From: Xiphias gladius
Taxonomy: Eukaryota > Chordata > Actinopteri > Istiophoriformes > Xiphiidae
Assembly (NCBI RefSeq): GCF_016859285.1
Contig: NC_053414.1
Coordinates: forward strand, 274,517 to 338,516
Direction of reading: 5' to 3'
Length of the DNA stretch: 64,000 nt
Below, piece by piece: positions 43,981-55,765 of the stretch. A program made the translations under genes and the position numbers. The notes beneath the pieces are model-generated. The model had not been told where the DNA came from and did not search any database. It worked only from the letters and a program-made list of their open reading frames with translations. Numbering within the stretch: position 1 is the first letter of the stretch; each line of letters begins with the position of its first letter.

Positions 43981-44824
43981 CTGTTCATTTTTTTTGTTGT
44001 GTAATAAAGGCATCCCTGAGTTATTCTGATTAAAACAAATTTGGACATTTTCAGTTTGGCTTTAAGATGTTTTTCTTGAGCTAAGGATTGATTATCTATA
44101 TGAATTTAAAAGACCAAACTCTTGTCATATTTGGAATCAGTGCAGTTGGAGGAGTAAAACTGTATTGTTTTGTGAGATATTGTGATTATTCTCTTCTTGA
44201 GTTGTGGTCACTCTTTTACTCATCTTTACCTGTTTGTTTTGGCTCATGAATATTGTCCCCAATATTAGTGCTGGGTTTTCATGGGTTTGGATGGGCAGAG
44301 TGGAATTAATCTCTTACTGAAGGCTTTGTTTCTCTTCCAGAGAGCGGGCTCTCATTTTTAGACGGAGTTGATTGTCCCTTTCACCAGCTGAAATTGACAG
44401 AAGTCACCGTCGGCAAAATATATCAGCTGTAGCTAATTAATGATAATTCTGTAAGTTCTTTGCAAAAAGGCTGAATTAAAACTTTGCTGCTGTCTGATTA
44501 ATGAGGTCTCTGTAAGATGGAGTCTGCTCTGACAGAAGATCGTTTGTGAGGTAAAAGAAGCATCACTCTGTAGCAGAACTCTTGTGGTCGCAAGTGGTTT
44601 TGTAGTTCACCCTAACCGGCAGAAACTGCGTCAATGATTTAAGTTTATCTTATGGATTCAGTGATGGATTCAGAGGTCTTCAGATTCATTAAGTGGATTT
44701 GATACTGGATTTAGGTTTAATGAAAGGCTGTTGCACCACAGCTCTATGTTACCCTTTTGAGCTGGGTGATTACAGCTGAAATCAGTATGTCAATATCAAT
44801 TAGTGATACTTTTCGCGTGTCAAT

Positions 44825-45105
44825 ATTAGGGTTGAAACTAATGACTATTTTTGTTATCAATTACTTAACAGTTACTTTCTCGATTATCCATTTACATTAC
44901 ACACCATTTACAAAATGTCAATAAAATGTCAGCACACTGTGGAAAGTCCCAAGTTATGCCAGAGCTCATGGTGACCTTTTCAGATGTCTTGTTTTGTCAG
45001 ACCAATGGTCCTAAACCCGAAGATTAGCAATTTACTTTACTGTCCAACAAGAATTCAAATTTGGCAAATATTTGTATTTTAGAAGCTGAAACCAGCTTAA
45101 AGCTG
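44825..45105 (+). repeat. Copy of the GGGCTGCAAC-type dispersed repeat
   Basis: Starts AGGGTTGAAACTAATGACTA and continues TTACTTTCTCGATTATCC, TTTTCAGATGTCTTGTTTTG, and TTAGAAGCTGAAACCAGC. It abuts the (TA)n at 45111. Confidence 0.7.

Positions 45106-45110
<5 letters not shown>

Positions 45111-45190
<80 letters not shown>
45111..45190. repeat. (TA)n microsatellite, about 40 units
   Basis: Uninterrupted TA for about 80 bases, self-complementary and able to extrude as a cruciform. Confidence 0.97.
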
Positions 45191-45193
<3 letters not shown>

Positions 45194-46014
45194 CATCAAA
45201 CAAAACTCTTCACATATAAAACAAAACCTTTTAGTAACTCGTTTTTTTAGTTTTGAATTATATCCATCGTCTGAGCTTTGACTGCAGCTCTCTTAGTGAC
45301 CTCGTCTCGCCGCGTCCTCTTCTTCTGCGTTGGTTTAACGGCAGCGGCTGGAGAATCAGCTCCACCGGCTGTTTATCAGCTCATATTCACACAGCAGCAG
45401 TGGAGGGAAATGAGACTTCACTCATGATTTCATTTTGCTGAGAGAGTTTCTTGGAATTGGGTTAAAATATGCGCTACGTTTGGATGGAAGCCTGACTACT
45501 GTTGGCTTGGACTCCTGACTTTAAATAATAATTTACCTTTTGTACTGTCGGACCGACTCTGCAGTGTTTCTTCTCAAACTGCTTCAGCATGTACGCCTCT
45601 CTCTGTGTGTCCCAGCCCTCAGGGTGTTTGTCACGATCACCCTGACGTCCCAGCATCTGAGTGTCACTGATGAAAAATGGATTTCTGCCACACAGTTTCC
45701 AATCTGCCAAACCCCCAAAAAGAGATGTCTGCAGCAGGCCGAGCACAGTGTAATCCCTCTGTGGACACGACGATTACCCCCAGTCCATAATCCCCCATCA
45801 CCACTGCTGATTTACAGAGAGAGAGTTGTATGCTTCACTTTCTGTTTTTATGCCTCCGCGCCGGTGACAGCCGCGGCAAGAGGCATTATGTTTGCGGGTT
45901 GTCCGTCCGTCCAGCCGTCAACCTTTTTGTCCACCCGTCCATCTGTCCGTCCTTTTGTCCGTCCTAGAGGGAATTGCTTCACATTTGGTACAAACGTTCA
46001 CTCGTGGTTGTCAA

Positions 46015-46036
46015 AGGTCAAAGGTCACTGTGACCT
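46015..46036. promoter_or_regulatory. DR1 plus perfect palindromic ERE-like nuclear receptor sequence
   Basis: AGGTCA at 46015-46020, one A, AGGTCA at 46022-46027, CTG, TGACCT at 46031-46036. The last 15 bases (AGGTCACTGTGACCT) are a perfect IR3 oestrogen-response-element consensus, and the first 13 form a DR1. Seen in sequence; function not shown, and it lies in a dispersed repeat. Confidence 0.6.
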
Positions 46037-46179
46037 CATGTTTGTCCCACTCTTGTGAAGGCGATGCATCTCCTGATGAGTCTCCCGATGCATCGCCTGA
46101 TGGGAATTTCATTACATCTGGCGCAAACGTTCACTTGGATTAAGGATGAACTGATTCGAATTTCGCGGTCGATGATCAA

Positions 46180-46191
46180 AGGTCAAGGTCA
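46180..46191. promoter_or_regulatory. DR0 / ERR-SF1-type half-site
   Basis: AGGTCAAGGTCA, containing TCAAGGTCA (46183-46191), the extended half-site bound by monomeric receptors such as ERR and SF-1. It lies in the same dispersed repeat as the ERE-like palindrome. Confidence 0.4.
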
Positions 46192-46572
46192 CTGAACTCA
46201 CAAAACACATTTTTGGCCATAACTCAAGAATTCACATAAACTAATTATGATAAAATGCACGTAATACCTTCTTTTAAATCCCATCAAAGTCTTGACTACA
46301 TATATTACATGAGTCTGGAAAGACACGAATGTTGCGTAAAACTTGACTGGTTGGCGGAGGCCTACAACTGCGAGGTGGGGATTCTAGTTCTTCTCATTCT
46401 TTCAGTTCAGACTGGCCTGTTTCCCCTTAGAGAAACAGATGGCATCAATTTAATAAATCAACGTTCAATTTTCAGCCCTGAATATTTGGATGTTATTCAG
46501 ATAATTGTAGTGCGTCTGACCTCTGCAGATTTTGGCTGACCCAGAGTTTTCACATCAAGGTTCGAGGGTCAA

Positions 46573-46740
46573 AACTGGGGCTGCAACTAATGATTATTTT
46601 GATCAAGTGATTAGTCGTCTGGTGTTTGAACCGGTGGTGTCTTGGATTGTTTTGTTCTTTCAGTTCAGAACACAAATATGTTCAGTTTACAATGATGTAA
46701 AACCAAGAAAAGCAGTGAACCATCACATTTGAGGGCTTTG
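46573..46740 (+). repeat. Copy of the GGGCTGCAAC-type dispersed repeat
   Basis: Starts GGGGCTGCAACTAATGATTA and TTTTGATCAAGTGATTAGTC, with a shortened body. Confidence 0.7.
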
Positions 46741-49549
46741 AACCTGAAGGATGGTTTGGCTCTTTCAGCCACGCTGGCAGCTAGCAGTGGGTTGTCGATG
46801 TCCGTTGATTATTGAGTTGCGTTGACGTGCGACAGCGGGTCAGTGTGCGCGCGCAGCGCTCTGCTTCCACTCACCATGAAAACCACAAAATGAGAGGCAT
46901 GGCTGCAAATACGAGAGCTCTTGCCGAACGTCCACGGCTTGTCGACAAGGCAGACACACGAAGCGAAACATGGCATTATTTCGCTTACATAGCCGACAGT
47001 CAGGGGAAGCCCCGGACACGACAAAGACCGTCTGTAAAACACGTCTGAAACTACAATTTTATTGAGCATGAAAATGGTAAACAAATGACACTATCTGAAG
47101 GTCTGGCACTTCATGGTGATGAAGCTCAAACCCAGGATTATTAGCCTGCCCACTACAGTAGTGCACTGAAGTTTAAATAAAAATGTAGATTTAAAAATGA
47201 CAATTAATGAGAACAGGCTCCTGGTATTGTTTCAGTATCGGTATCGATATATTTATGCAGGCATCATATCAGTCATAATTTTGGTATCGTGACAACACTG
47301 TTTTGTCCAGACATTCATGGCTCTAAGATGATGTATCCAAATAATGTTGATGATCCCCTGACCTTTTGTTTGATTAATTAATTAATTAATGCATTCATTC
47401 ATTCATTCATTGAAATACTTTTTTAGTTCAGTTTGAATTTAATGTAATGTCATTTCTGCAGAACTCATTCCATCAGTATTATACTCAACATCTGCTTAAA
47501 ACCTGTCGACGGTAGCACTGTTTTTATTCACTATTTGTTTCCAATCGCTTCAGTTTTTGCAGTTTTTTGGTGTTAAGCTAGTGTGAGTGAAACTTCACCG
47601 ATGTATTCCTGAAAACACCTTCCAGCAGCTCGGAGGGCCACAGTCACTCCCTTTTCTGGTCGGCTTTTGATGCGAAACGCTCGGAGGAAGCGTTGAGTTT
47701 CACTGGCGGTAACTTAACCACGCTTGAAAAACATGGCAAAGTAGTTGAGGCTGGAAGTAGAGTGAAAACAGTGTTGGTGTTAGGAGGAGAGGAGAAAGTG
47801 AGAGCATCAGAGTGGCGTGTATGAAACACTCTGTTGCACTGACGGAATAAGGGCTTTGAAAATATACAAGTTTATAATGAATCAACCATGTGAGCAATAA
47901 CAGTACAGGTAAATCCACCCCTCCTTAATGCCGGTGGCTTTTATTTGCTCTGTCACGTGTAGAGCTGTACAGCCGAACTCTGGGCCGACATGTTCACAGT
48001 GACACCAGACATTAAGCTACTTCATCTGCCTTTCAGACCGCTGAAGATTTAACTTGTACCATCTTGCCTTTGTGCCTTTTAAGTTTCTGTGTAACCTAAA
48101 GCCTGTTTGGACTCGGCATGTTAACACTGAGACTCTGTCTGCACTGTGCCGCCACATTTCTAAAACAATCTTTTTGTGTAAAGGCGACCTGTGAAAACAG
48201 CTAAATCTTTTCCTCTTCGTCCTCTTTACAGTTAACAAACAAAACTGCATCACAGCCGCATGATCAAACCTATATTTCATGGTTGGGATGCAGTTGGAAA
48301 AAATCAACATTAATGCAGATCATTGACAACAGCTGTATGATCGGCTATGTGCACGTTCGGATCGATGAATCAAAAATAAAATCTGGAGATGACAGTTGAC
48401 TGTAAGCCGCTGAAGACGGTCTGTTACTCCCCTACTTTAATGCAGCTCGCTTCAGCATAAAGTTGTACTCGTTTACATATTTTTCTGTTGCGCTTGTCAG
48501 ACAACTGAACGAGAATGAACTAGCGATCTGATCGCAGCTCATAAACACTACATGTTAACCGGCAGCCGTTCCCCAACTGCTGCTGCTGATAAAATCATTG
48601 TTTTATAATCACGTCGTCGTCTGGCAAAATCAGCATAAATCCAGGTTAATTACAAAAGCTCTGCTGTGTATGTGGCCGTATTGACATTTAAAATGATCGA
48701 TCTAAGGGAAAGTTCGAGGCGACGTAAAGTCCTTAACTTAACTTCCACACAGCTCCCGACCCTCACTGAGCAGCTTAGTGTTCTCCTGTACACACTGAAA
48801 AACCAGGCTGGCGCTTTCAGATTCAGAAACACCTTTGTGGCGGAGGGCTGAAGTGGAGAGAGAAAGACGCCTCGACAAATACAACCGGCTTAATGTGGAC
48901 ATACGCTCAGTCTGTGGTTCAGCAGTTCAAGCTGCTGAACACTGGTCAGCCACCGGGCCTGGAAGACTTTGGTTATTTCGTTTAAGTTTAAAAGTCACAC
49001 GATGGGTGATGTTTTTTCAGGGAAACACAGTCTTAAAAATGCCCCGGTTACACCAGTTATTAGATTTGAGTTGTGATCGGCATTTGAAATGTTAAAGAGT
49101 GTTTGATCTGCATAGTTGAGCTCTGCACACACCCGGGGTGTGGTGAGTTTGTACTGTAGGTTTTACTGAAGTCCTTGTCGTTGTGTGTGTTTTCCACGCA
49201 GAGCTGCTGCTCTGATAGCAGCAGCAGTCTAAATAGGTGTGGTCCTTTATTAGGCTGTACAACAGAAACTGTTGTGTCAGAGTCAGCAGTCGAACTAGTT
49301 AATATGATCCCAGTTTGCTCTCACAGAAACAACTGTTCTCTGATCAGACACGAAGTCTCTTTGCAAGTGCCAGCCATCTGTCGACTGTCCTTAATTTAAT
49401 TTCTTTATGTCGAAAATAGTTTAACTAAAGGCCCCATTGTGTTTCTGAGAAAGCTGATCTTTTAGTTCTTTGTGTGTAGGCATGTGCCACTATCAAAATG
49501 TCATCTCATGATTATTTGGTCCCCTTTTTTTTGCATTCCTTTAATTATC

Positions 49550-49660
49550 TCTCCAAGGCCAGGGGTGCCTGGCCATCAAGAGCTTTGTAGGTGGGGAGGA
49601 GGATTTTAAATTCTATTCTGGATTTTACAGGGAGACAATGCAGCTCTCTTTTCATCTCCC
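49550..49660 (+). repeat. Fragment of the repeat family at 20185-22520
   Basis: AGCTTTGTAGGTGGGGAGGA, TTTTAAATTCTATTCTGGAT and TTTACAGGGAGACAATGCAG form what I recognise as the distal part of that family. The assignment is from memory of the consensus. Confidence 0.5.
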
Positions 49661-49670
49661 TCTGATAGAG

Positions 49671-49692
49671 TGTGTGTGTGTGTGTGTGTGTG
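49671..49692. repeat. (TG)n microsatellite
   Basis: Eleven uninterrupted TG units. Confidence 0.9.
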
Positions 49693-51229
49693 AGATTTAT
49701 TTCTTTATTTTTACCAGAGCTCCATTAGGCCTCTTAGCCCTCTGTAGAAAAAGTTCAGTTGTTTCTTTGTCTACACTCTCCACCAAGCGCGAAGATAAAA
49801 CAGTTTTTTTTACTGGCAGCAAATTTGTGGCGTGCAGAGCCAAACTAGTATGACCCGAGGCAGGAGGACTGGCCGTGAAACGAAGAATAAGCATCTCTCT
49901 TTTCTAATACAAAATGTCTCAGTCATGTTGCTACGTCGAGTCCACAGTCTGGACTCTCATTGTTATACTTGCTAATGATGGTTAAAGGGTTTGCACTTTT
50001 TATTTGATACATACAGTCACGTGGTTTATTGTCAAACTCTTGCTTGTGGAACCCTTTTAAACATCAGCTCAATTATTTTTTTAGTTTTTAAGTTATTTTA
50101 TGACAGGGAGAGAGAAACAAAGATTCTTACATTTGAGTTTCAAAACATTAACTGATCTTGGAGGAATGTCTTAGGATTTGGGGACACCTTAGGATACTAA
50201 GAGTCTGGTTGGCAAATTTTCACACAAACACAAGTAGCTGTAATTTCTAAAAAATGTTATTTTCATCATTGGTTAATCCATCAGTTACTACTCTTACAGA
50301 CTGTGTATCAGCACCTGTGGTAACTGCAGAGCTGCTGTCAAACGTAAAGCTCTAACTTGGGAAACAGCTCGCTGGTTTCACTGTAAAATGATCTCTTGCA
50401 TTCTCCCACAACTCCACAGAGATCTTTTTATTGGACATCAGTATGGTGCCGTGTTTAAGGTCGTCCCCCGAGGACTAAAAGCAGAGAAACCTGCTGCACC
50501 ACGACGACTCCCCAATGTTTGGTTAGACTGGCTGCCAGCTGAAGACAGTTTTTAAGTCTTTGCTGGTTAAATTTGTCTTGAAGAATTTAAGAGTCACTCA
50601 TTTATCAGTGATATGAAACAGGGAGAATCACAAATCCTCACTTTAAAGAACTGGAACCTGCCAGGGTTTCTTAACAAATAACTGGGAGGATTAAGAGAAT
50701 AATTTGATTTTAATTTAATAATCGTAATTTTAAACAGTTTCAAATTAGTGCAGAAGGTTGACTACTAATTAGGTCACCTGAGTATTTCAGAATGAATTGT
50801 ACATGTTTGTTTTTCGTGTTAAATTTGTGCCAACTTGTGCAAACATTTTCTGCTCAGGTCAAGAAATTAACTTTTTATGGTTGTCATTATGTTCTCATAA
50901 GTGCTTGTGCTACAACACCAACACCAACACGAAACATACATTACACAGCAGATTTCTGAGTCCTCATTGAAGCAGGTAGAAAACTGTTCTTAAACTGGGT
51001 TGTTTTGATGGACAAAGATGTGTAGCGAGGTTCCCAGAAGATGAACCCTGATGATTTTGGTGCTCCTTGACATTTAGGGTCCGTCCCAATACCCGCACCT
51101 GCAATATCAGTGAGGATTAGCGAATCTCCGGTAATTGCCACGGTGCCCGAGTTCCCGTTAAGTTGGAGGCGTATCAGAGCTCACGGGGACACACTCGATT
51201 AATAAGGACAGCCCGTCACTCACGCAAAT

Positions 51230-51400
51230 ACAAAAGCCATAAATGTCATAATGCCGGTGCCGCTACAGCGAAAAGCCAGAGGATCGCCAAACTCTGTAAC
51301 CTTCACCCTCTGAGGACCATGAATGTCTGAACCAAATTTCATGGGAACCCATCCGATAGTTATTGACACATTTCAGTCTGGACTAAAGTAGTTGACCAAC
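51230..51400 (+). repeat. Dispersed fish repeat, right part
   Basis: AAAGCCAGAGGATCGCCAAA, CCTCTGAGGACCATGAATGT, CAAATTTCATGGGAACCCAT and CACATTTCAGTCTGGACTAA. Probably the same family as 8460-8650. Confidence 0.6.
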
Positions 51401-53002
51401 AGGCATCGATATAGAACCATGCTGCTATAGCTATAAACACAAAATTAACACAGCTACTATGAAGCGAGTTTTCTCTCTTCATTGTAGCTGTTAATTCTTT
51501 GAGACGGGTTTGGAAACGAAGAGGCAACTTGGTCTTACATCAGCTTCTTTACTATGTTGATATTTGGAGCTATTTTCAGTCATCAAATGGTATTACATAA
51601 CATTTGATGATATCAGGGAAAAATCATAACTTTGTTTTTGTCCTTTTGTTTTCAGTCATTTGGCTCCTTCTTTGCTAAAAGAGTTTTTCTTTCAGCTGGT
51701 GTCAGTGTATTACATTAAAGTATTTAGACCCTGTGCAAAATAACCTGGTCCACGAACCGTGCATGAAATAAAGATACTTTGACCTCATCCGCGATGTGGT
51801 GACCTGTCTTTTGTCTGACTGTGAGCTGTTTGAGTGATCGGATGTCTATTTTGTTTTTTTTAAATAATGTTCAGTCAAAACAGAGTCTGTCTGAAGCTGC
51901 ACAGACGAGATTAGAGTGGAGTTATTGCAGCAGCTCCACGTGGCACCGCTGTGCTGTCACAGAGGCATGTGAGGCTTTTACTGTGAAAGAGCTGAGCTGA
52001 AGGAAGTCCTCCTGACTGTGTTCTCCTTCAGACCTGCTGAGGACAGGTTTTACTGACAGGAATCTGCATGTAGAGTTTACTTTCCACTGCGCTCTGTAAT
52101 ATCTGTGTCTCATCCTAATTAATATTAACTAATGGTGAAGCTGATAGAAATGGGAATCTAGTTCCAGTTTCTGTGGATGATACTGTGTTTCACGAATGAG
52201 CTTGTGCGTTAGTCCACAACCAGCGTGTTCGCATGCACTCTGGTCTTCTTTCTTGAGTAAGCTTGTTTTTGATTTTATTATTTTTTTGGTACTGTAGATG
52301 TGTACCTGGGTTGTACACATCTACAGGACAAAGACGTGGGACAGGGGAAGTATATAAAACTGAACCTAACACAGTATACCCCCCCAAATAGTCCAAATAA
52401 GTTGGTTTTGTCACACTTGCCCTGTAGGGAAAGGATTTCTGTGTGCATGTAAAAATAGTTCACGACTGGCTGTTAGACTCCTGGTCTGAGTTGGTGAACT
52501 GACCATATTATTATCTCTTTATCCTATTTAATATAATCTTTTTTTGTTTTTGTTTTGTATGTTCACCAGGATAGTCTCTATCTCTTTTTCTAGTGAGTTC
52601 TGGTCAAAACGTCAGCACAGTTTACAGATTCAGCTGAAAATTCTCGGGTCCGTGTGTTAAATGTCTACTTTAATAATCCTGTATTCCTTTTTGACTGGGT
52701 CTGACTTTTTCCACAACCTGACGTTTCACAGGTCTGGTCTTGATTTAGAAAGTAGTAAGAAAATTTACTCTATTTAGTCCTAAAATATTTCTTACTAAAA
52801 AAAACAGCCTGAGAGATTATTTCAACATTTTTTCCTATATAAATAAACCAGTTTCAAGAAATTAGTGTAATTTGTCTCGTCTCATGAAACCAACGCTCAT
52901 TTCTAGAAAATACCTGAAACCAAACCGAGGAAAGGCGGAATTATGTTACCCCACTCCACTGTTTGAAGTGTAACCCCAGATTTCGCTGAGTGTTTTTGAG
53001 TG

Positions 53003-53029
<27 letters not shown>
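53003..53029 (-). repeat. Poly(T) run
   Basis: About 27 T on the plus strand, that is, a poly(A) on the minus strand. A retroposon tail is possible but no body was recognised. Confidence 0.85.
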
Positions 53030-53034
<5 letters not shown>

Positions 53035-53837
53035 CCCAAGTACTTTTGCCATGAAGATGTGGTTGGTGAAGTTGTTCCCGTGCCTCACAACTTCTGAGCG
53101 TTTAATGACACACGAGGTCGAGTCCTGTCAGCCTCTACTGCTGCTGCTGTTGTTGCAGCAGCAGAAGTAATAGTAGTTGTCGTAGTATCGCTCTCGACGC
53201 CACGACATAACCTGATGAATGTTAGAACAGCTGAGAGCGACCTTTACTCACCCACCAACACTTTATCCTCTACTCAGGACACACTCTGTCTGCTCTGTTA
53301 CCACTGAGCTGTATGATTTATGGCCTGAAAAAATGTATGGATTTACCATCCTCACGATATCAAAATGCCTGAAATGTCCAAAGATTCAATTTCTAGCTTA
53401 GAGCTTTAGTCATAGTGAGACAGAAAATTACTTTGGAATTAATTTTGGTAGCTAAATTTGGATTTCAGAATTAGTACAAATCTGTTGTGTGTTTCCAAAA
53501 TGTTTTGTTCTAGGTGGATGATACATTTGAGGCATTGTCCAGAGGGTGCTAAGGTATGAAAAAATGATGCGGTTTGGGTAGAGGGAATGCCATACCTCCA
53601 GGTACTTCGTTACGAAGGATACACAAAATGACTGATGTGTAAGAGGCTGCGATGTCTAAATTTACAAGAACCATTTTGGTGTGCTTGAATTTCAATAAAC
53701 ACCACTTTGAAAACCATTGAAAAGTCCTTGAATTTGCTGAGTGGGAGCTCATTTGCTTTTCCGGTCAACGTTGAGGAATCTCTTTGGCGTTTTGTTTGAT
53801 TAAAGTGTGTCTGGTTCTGTCTCCCCTGCTTTATCAG

Positions 53838-54001
53838 ATATCCAGGAATTTTATGAAGTGACCTTATTGGACAGTCAGAGATGGGCAGAGTCTTCCAAGG
53901 GGGCGGACCCCATGGCGCCCGTCAACCTGTGGGACTTCTCCAGCCTTCAAAGCACAACGGTGACCTCGGACACTCTGCCCAGCCTTAGCACCAGCATCGA
54001 G
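53838..54001 (+). CDS. dlg1: dlg1 exon 3
   Basis: 164 bases between CTTTATCAG and GTAAGA. With the carried G it reads DIQEFYEVTLLD, then QRWAESSKGADPMAPVNLWD, SSLQSTTVTSDTLPSL and ends STSIE in phase 0. The first 12 residues complete the L27 domain, and the Ser/Thr-rich part is the start of the disordered linker between L27 and PDZ1 in DLG1. DIQEFYEVTLLD and TVTS-TLPS are shared with the mammalian protein, as far as I recall. Confidence 0.95.
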
Positions 54002-55439
54002 GTAAGAACAGAAAGCACACCGACAGGCATCTGGCTGTGGGCAAAGTTCAACCTAATCTGCTGAAATTTGCCTGCAAAAACGCAAACCTCGTATAACGGT
54101 GAAAACCATTTGGCCCTGACCGACCCATCAGGTACCGGTCAGAGCACAGTAGCACTTTAATTTCCCATGATTTTGGTGAGGATGTCATTAAGTTTAGCGA
54201 CGTACGGGGTCAGTGACAGCACAGGACAGGAGGTAAACTGTCACTAAACAATAAATCTGGACCGAACCTCTGTGTTTGGGGTGGTTGAAGTGGTTTTCTT
54301 TTTGTTGCTTTTTGTTGCTTTAAACTGGTCTGTTGTCTTTAATGTTGTCTCTTGATAACAGAACAGCCCTCAGTAAAAATAGAGAATATTAAAAATAGAT
54401 TAGACTTTTCACAACCTTACAGGATGATGACTGAAGGTGCTTTTGATATCACTACAGTCTGTTTGATACACTCTCCTGTGTGGAGCAGACAGTGCCAGGA
54501 TGAACTGGGTTGGTTGGTTGTTTGTTTCAAATATTTTATATTGGAACTTGTTAAGTGAACTGTTAAGTCACATCGTCTTGTCCAGGTGCTGAGTCTCAAA
54601 ACTGTAACTGAATTCTGTCTCTCAGAAGATCGACAACACTGTCATCTGCTCCTGTTCACATTTTTTCTTTATTTCATGAAGGAAAGGTCATTTACAGCTA
54701 AAACTGACAGGTCTAGAGGAAATAAACAGTTTCTGATAGATATTAGGAGCTACACATGGTGCACGTTGGGGTGGGACTAATGGTCCTTTCACACCTAACC
54801 TATTTGGTTTGGTTCGGTCTAACTCTGGTTCGTTTAGGCTGGTGTGACGTAAACAACTGGACTGTGACTGCCTTAAGAGAAGGATCTCTGTCCGCCTCCA
54901 AGTGAACTCTGGTGTGATTAATTTGTGCTGTGAAAGCAAATTGGACCAACCACAAGACTGTGTGAGAATAGATAGTAGATGTCCGATTTTAGAATTAAAC
55001 TAAAAATTAAACTGCTATTAATCTTCTGATCATGATCTGTCAAGAAAGTGATATATACATTTATGCAGTACCGTCTGGCAACCACAGCAACGTGCACTGT
55101 ATGTGTCAGGGTATTTTCCCCCATTCAAAACTGAGTTAAAGCAGGGAAACAGGGCAGTAACTAGAATGGCACTCAGTAGAGCGCAGACGTACGCCACGGC
55201 CAAATATTGACAAAAATGTTGAAAAATGGCTCATCTGGCAATGTTAAGGAAAGTCATAAAAAATTCCCGGATCTGCCGCTTAATCCGCATCCGCACCAAA
55301 ATGTAATGGGTTCTCCCCTGGACCAGGCCCCATCCCTCCACTAGGTTCAGTAGTTTTTGCGTAGACTTGCACGGGTGAAAACTTAACGTCCTTGGTGCAG
55401 GTAACTATGCCCAAGATAAAATCACAGTACAAGTCGTCT

Positions 55440-55765
55440 CTTTGTTTTCCCTCATGTGTCTAGTTTTAGTAATTTATAGAAAAAATGCCAAACATCCTCC
55501 TGTTCCGGCTTCTCAAAAGTGAAGATTTCCTGTTTTTCTTTTCAATATCAGAGAGTACACTGATTATCTCTGAGTTTTAGACTGTTGATCGAATACAACA
55601 AGCTATCTTAACCCCATTGGATATTGGAAAATATAATGGCCATTTTTCGCTATTATCCTAAATTGTATAAACAAAATGATTCATTGGTTAATCAAGAAAA
55701 AACCATCACCAGATTAGGGTTTCGATAAGGAAAATAGTCGTTAGTTTTAGCCCTAATAAACACGT
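55440..55765 (-). repeat. Inverted copy of the GGGCTGCAAC-type dispersed repeat
   Basis: On the plus strand it ends AAATAGTCGTTAGTTTTAGC then CCTAATA, the complement of the usual AGGGCT-AAAACTAACGA start, with GATTCATTGGTTAATCAAG inside. Opposite orientation to most copies in this gene. Confidence 0.65.

Larger units (their letters stand above)
45885..46260 (+). repeat. GTCCGTCC / AGGTCA-containing dispersed repeat
   Basis: Begins GAGGCATTATGTTTGCGGGT, then a GTCCGTCC-rich block, TTCACATTTGGTACAAACGT, CAAAGGTCAAAGGTCACTGT, and ends with GGTCAAGGTCACTGAACTCA, CACATTTTTGGCCATAACTC. Common in fish genomes. An internal duplication (ATTGCTTCACATTTGGTACAAACG and ATTTCATTACATCTGGCGCAAACG) shows that it is built of two related halves. 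Carries nuclear-receptor half-sites (separate entry). Confidence 0.75.
39057..53837 (+). other. dlg1: dlg1 intron 2
   Basis: 14,781 bases. No further exon recognised. Content: dispersed repeats at about 43705-43980, 44825-45105, 45885-46260, 46573-46740, 49550-49660 and 51230-51400; an 80-base (TA)n at 45111-45190; a GT run at 49671-49692; a T27 run at 53003-53029; ATTA/ATTC tetranucleotide runs at 47375-47412; and otherwise AT-rich DNA. Alternative first exons of dlg1 could lie here but none could be pinned down. Confidence 0.75.

Noticed and set aside
45540-46058. 172-codon plus-strand frame in dlg1 intron 2
   Set aside because: Its second half is the GTCCGTCC repeat. The first half is not recognisable and no acceptor/donor frames it.
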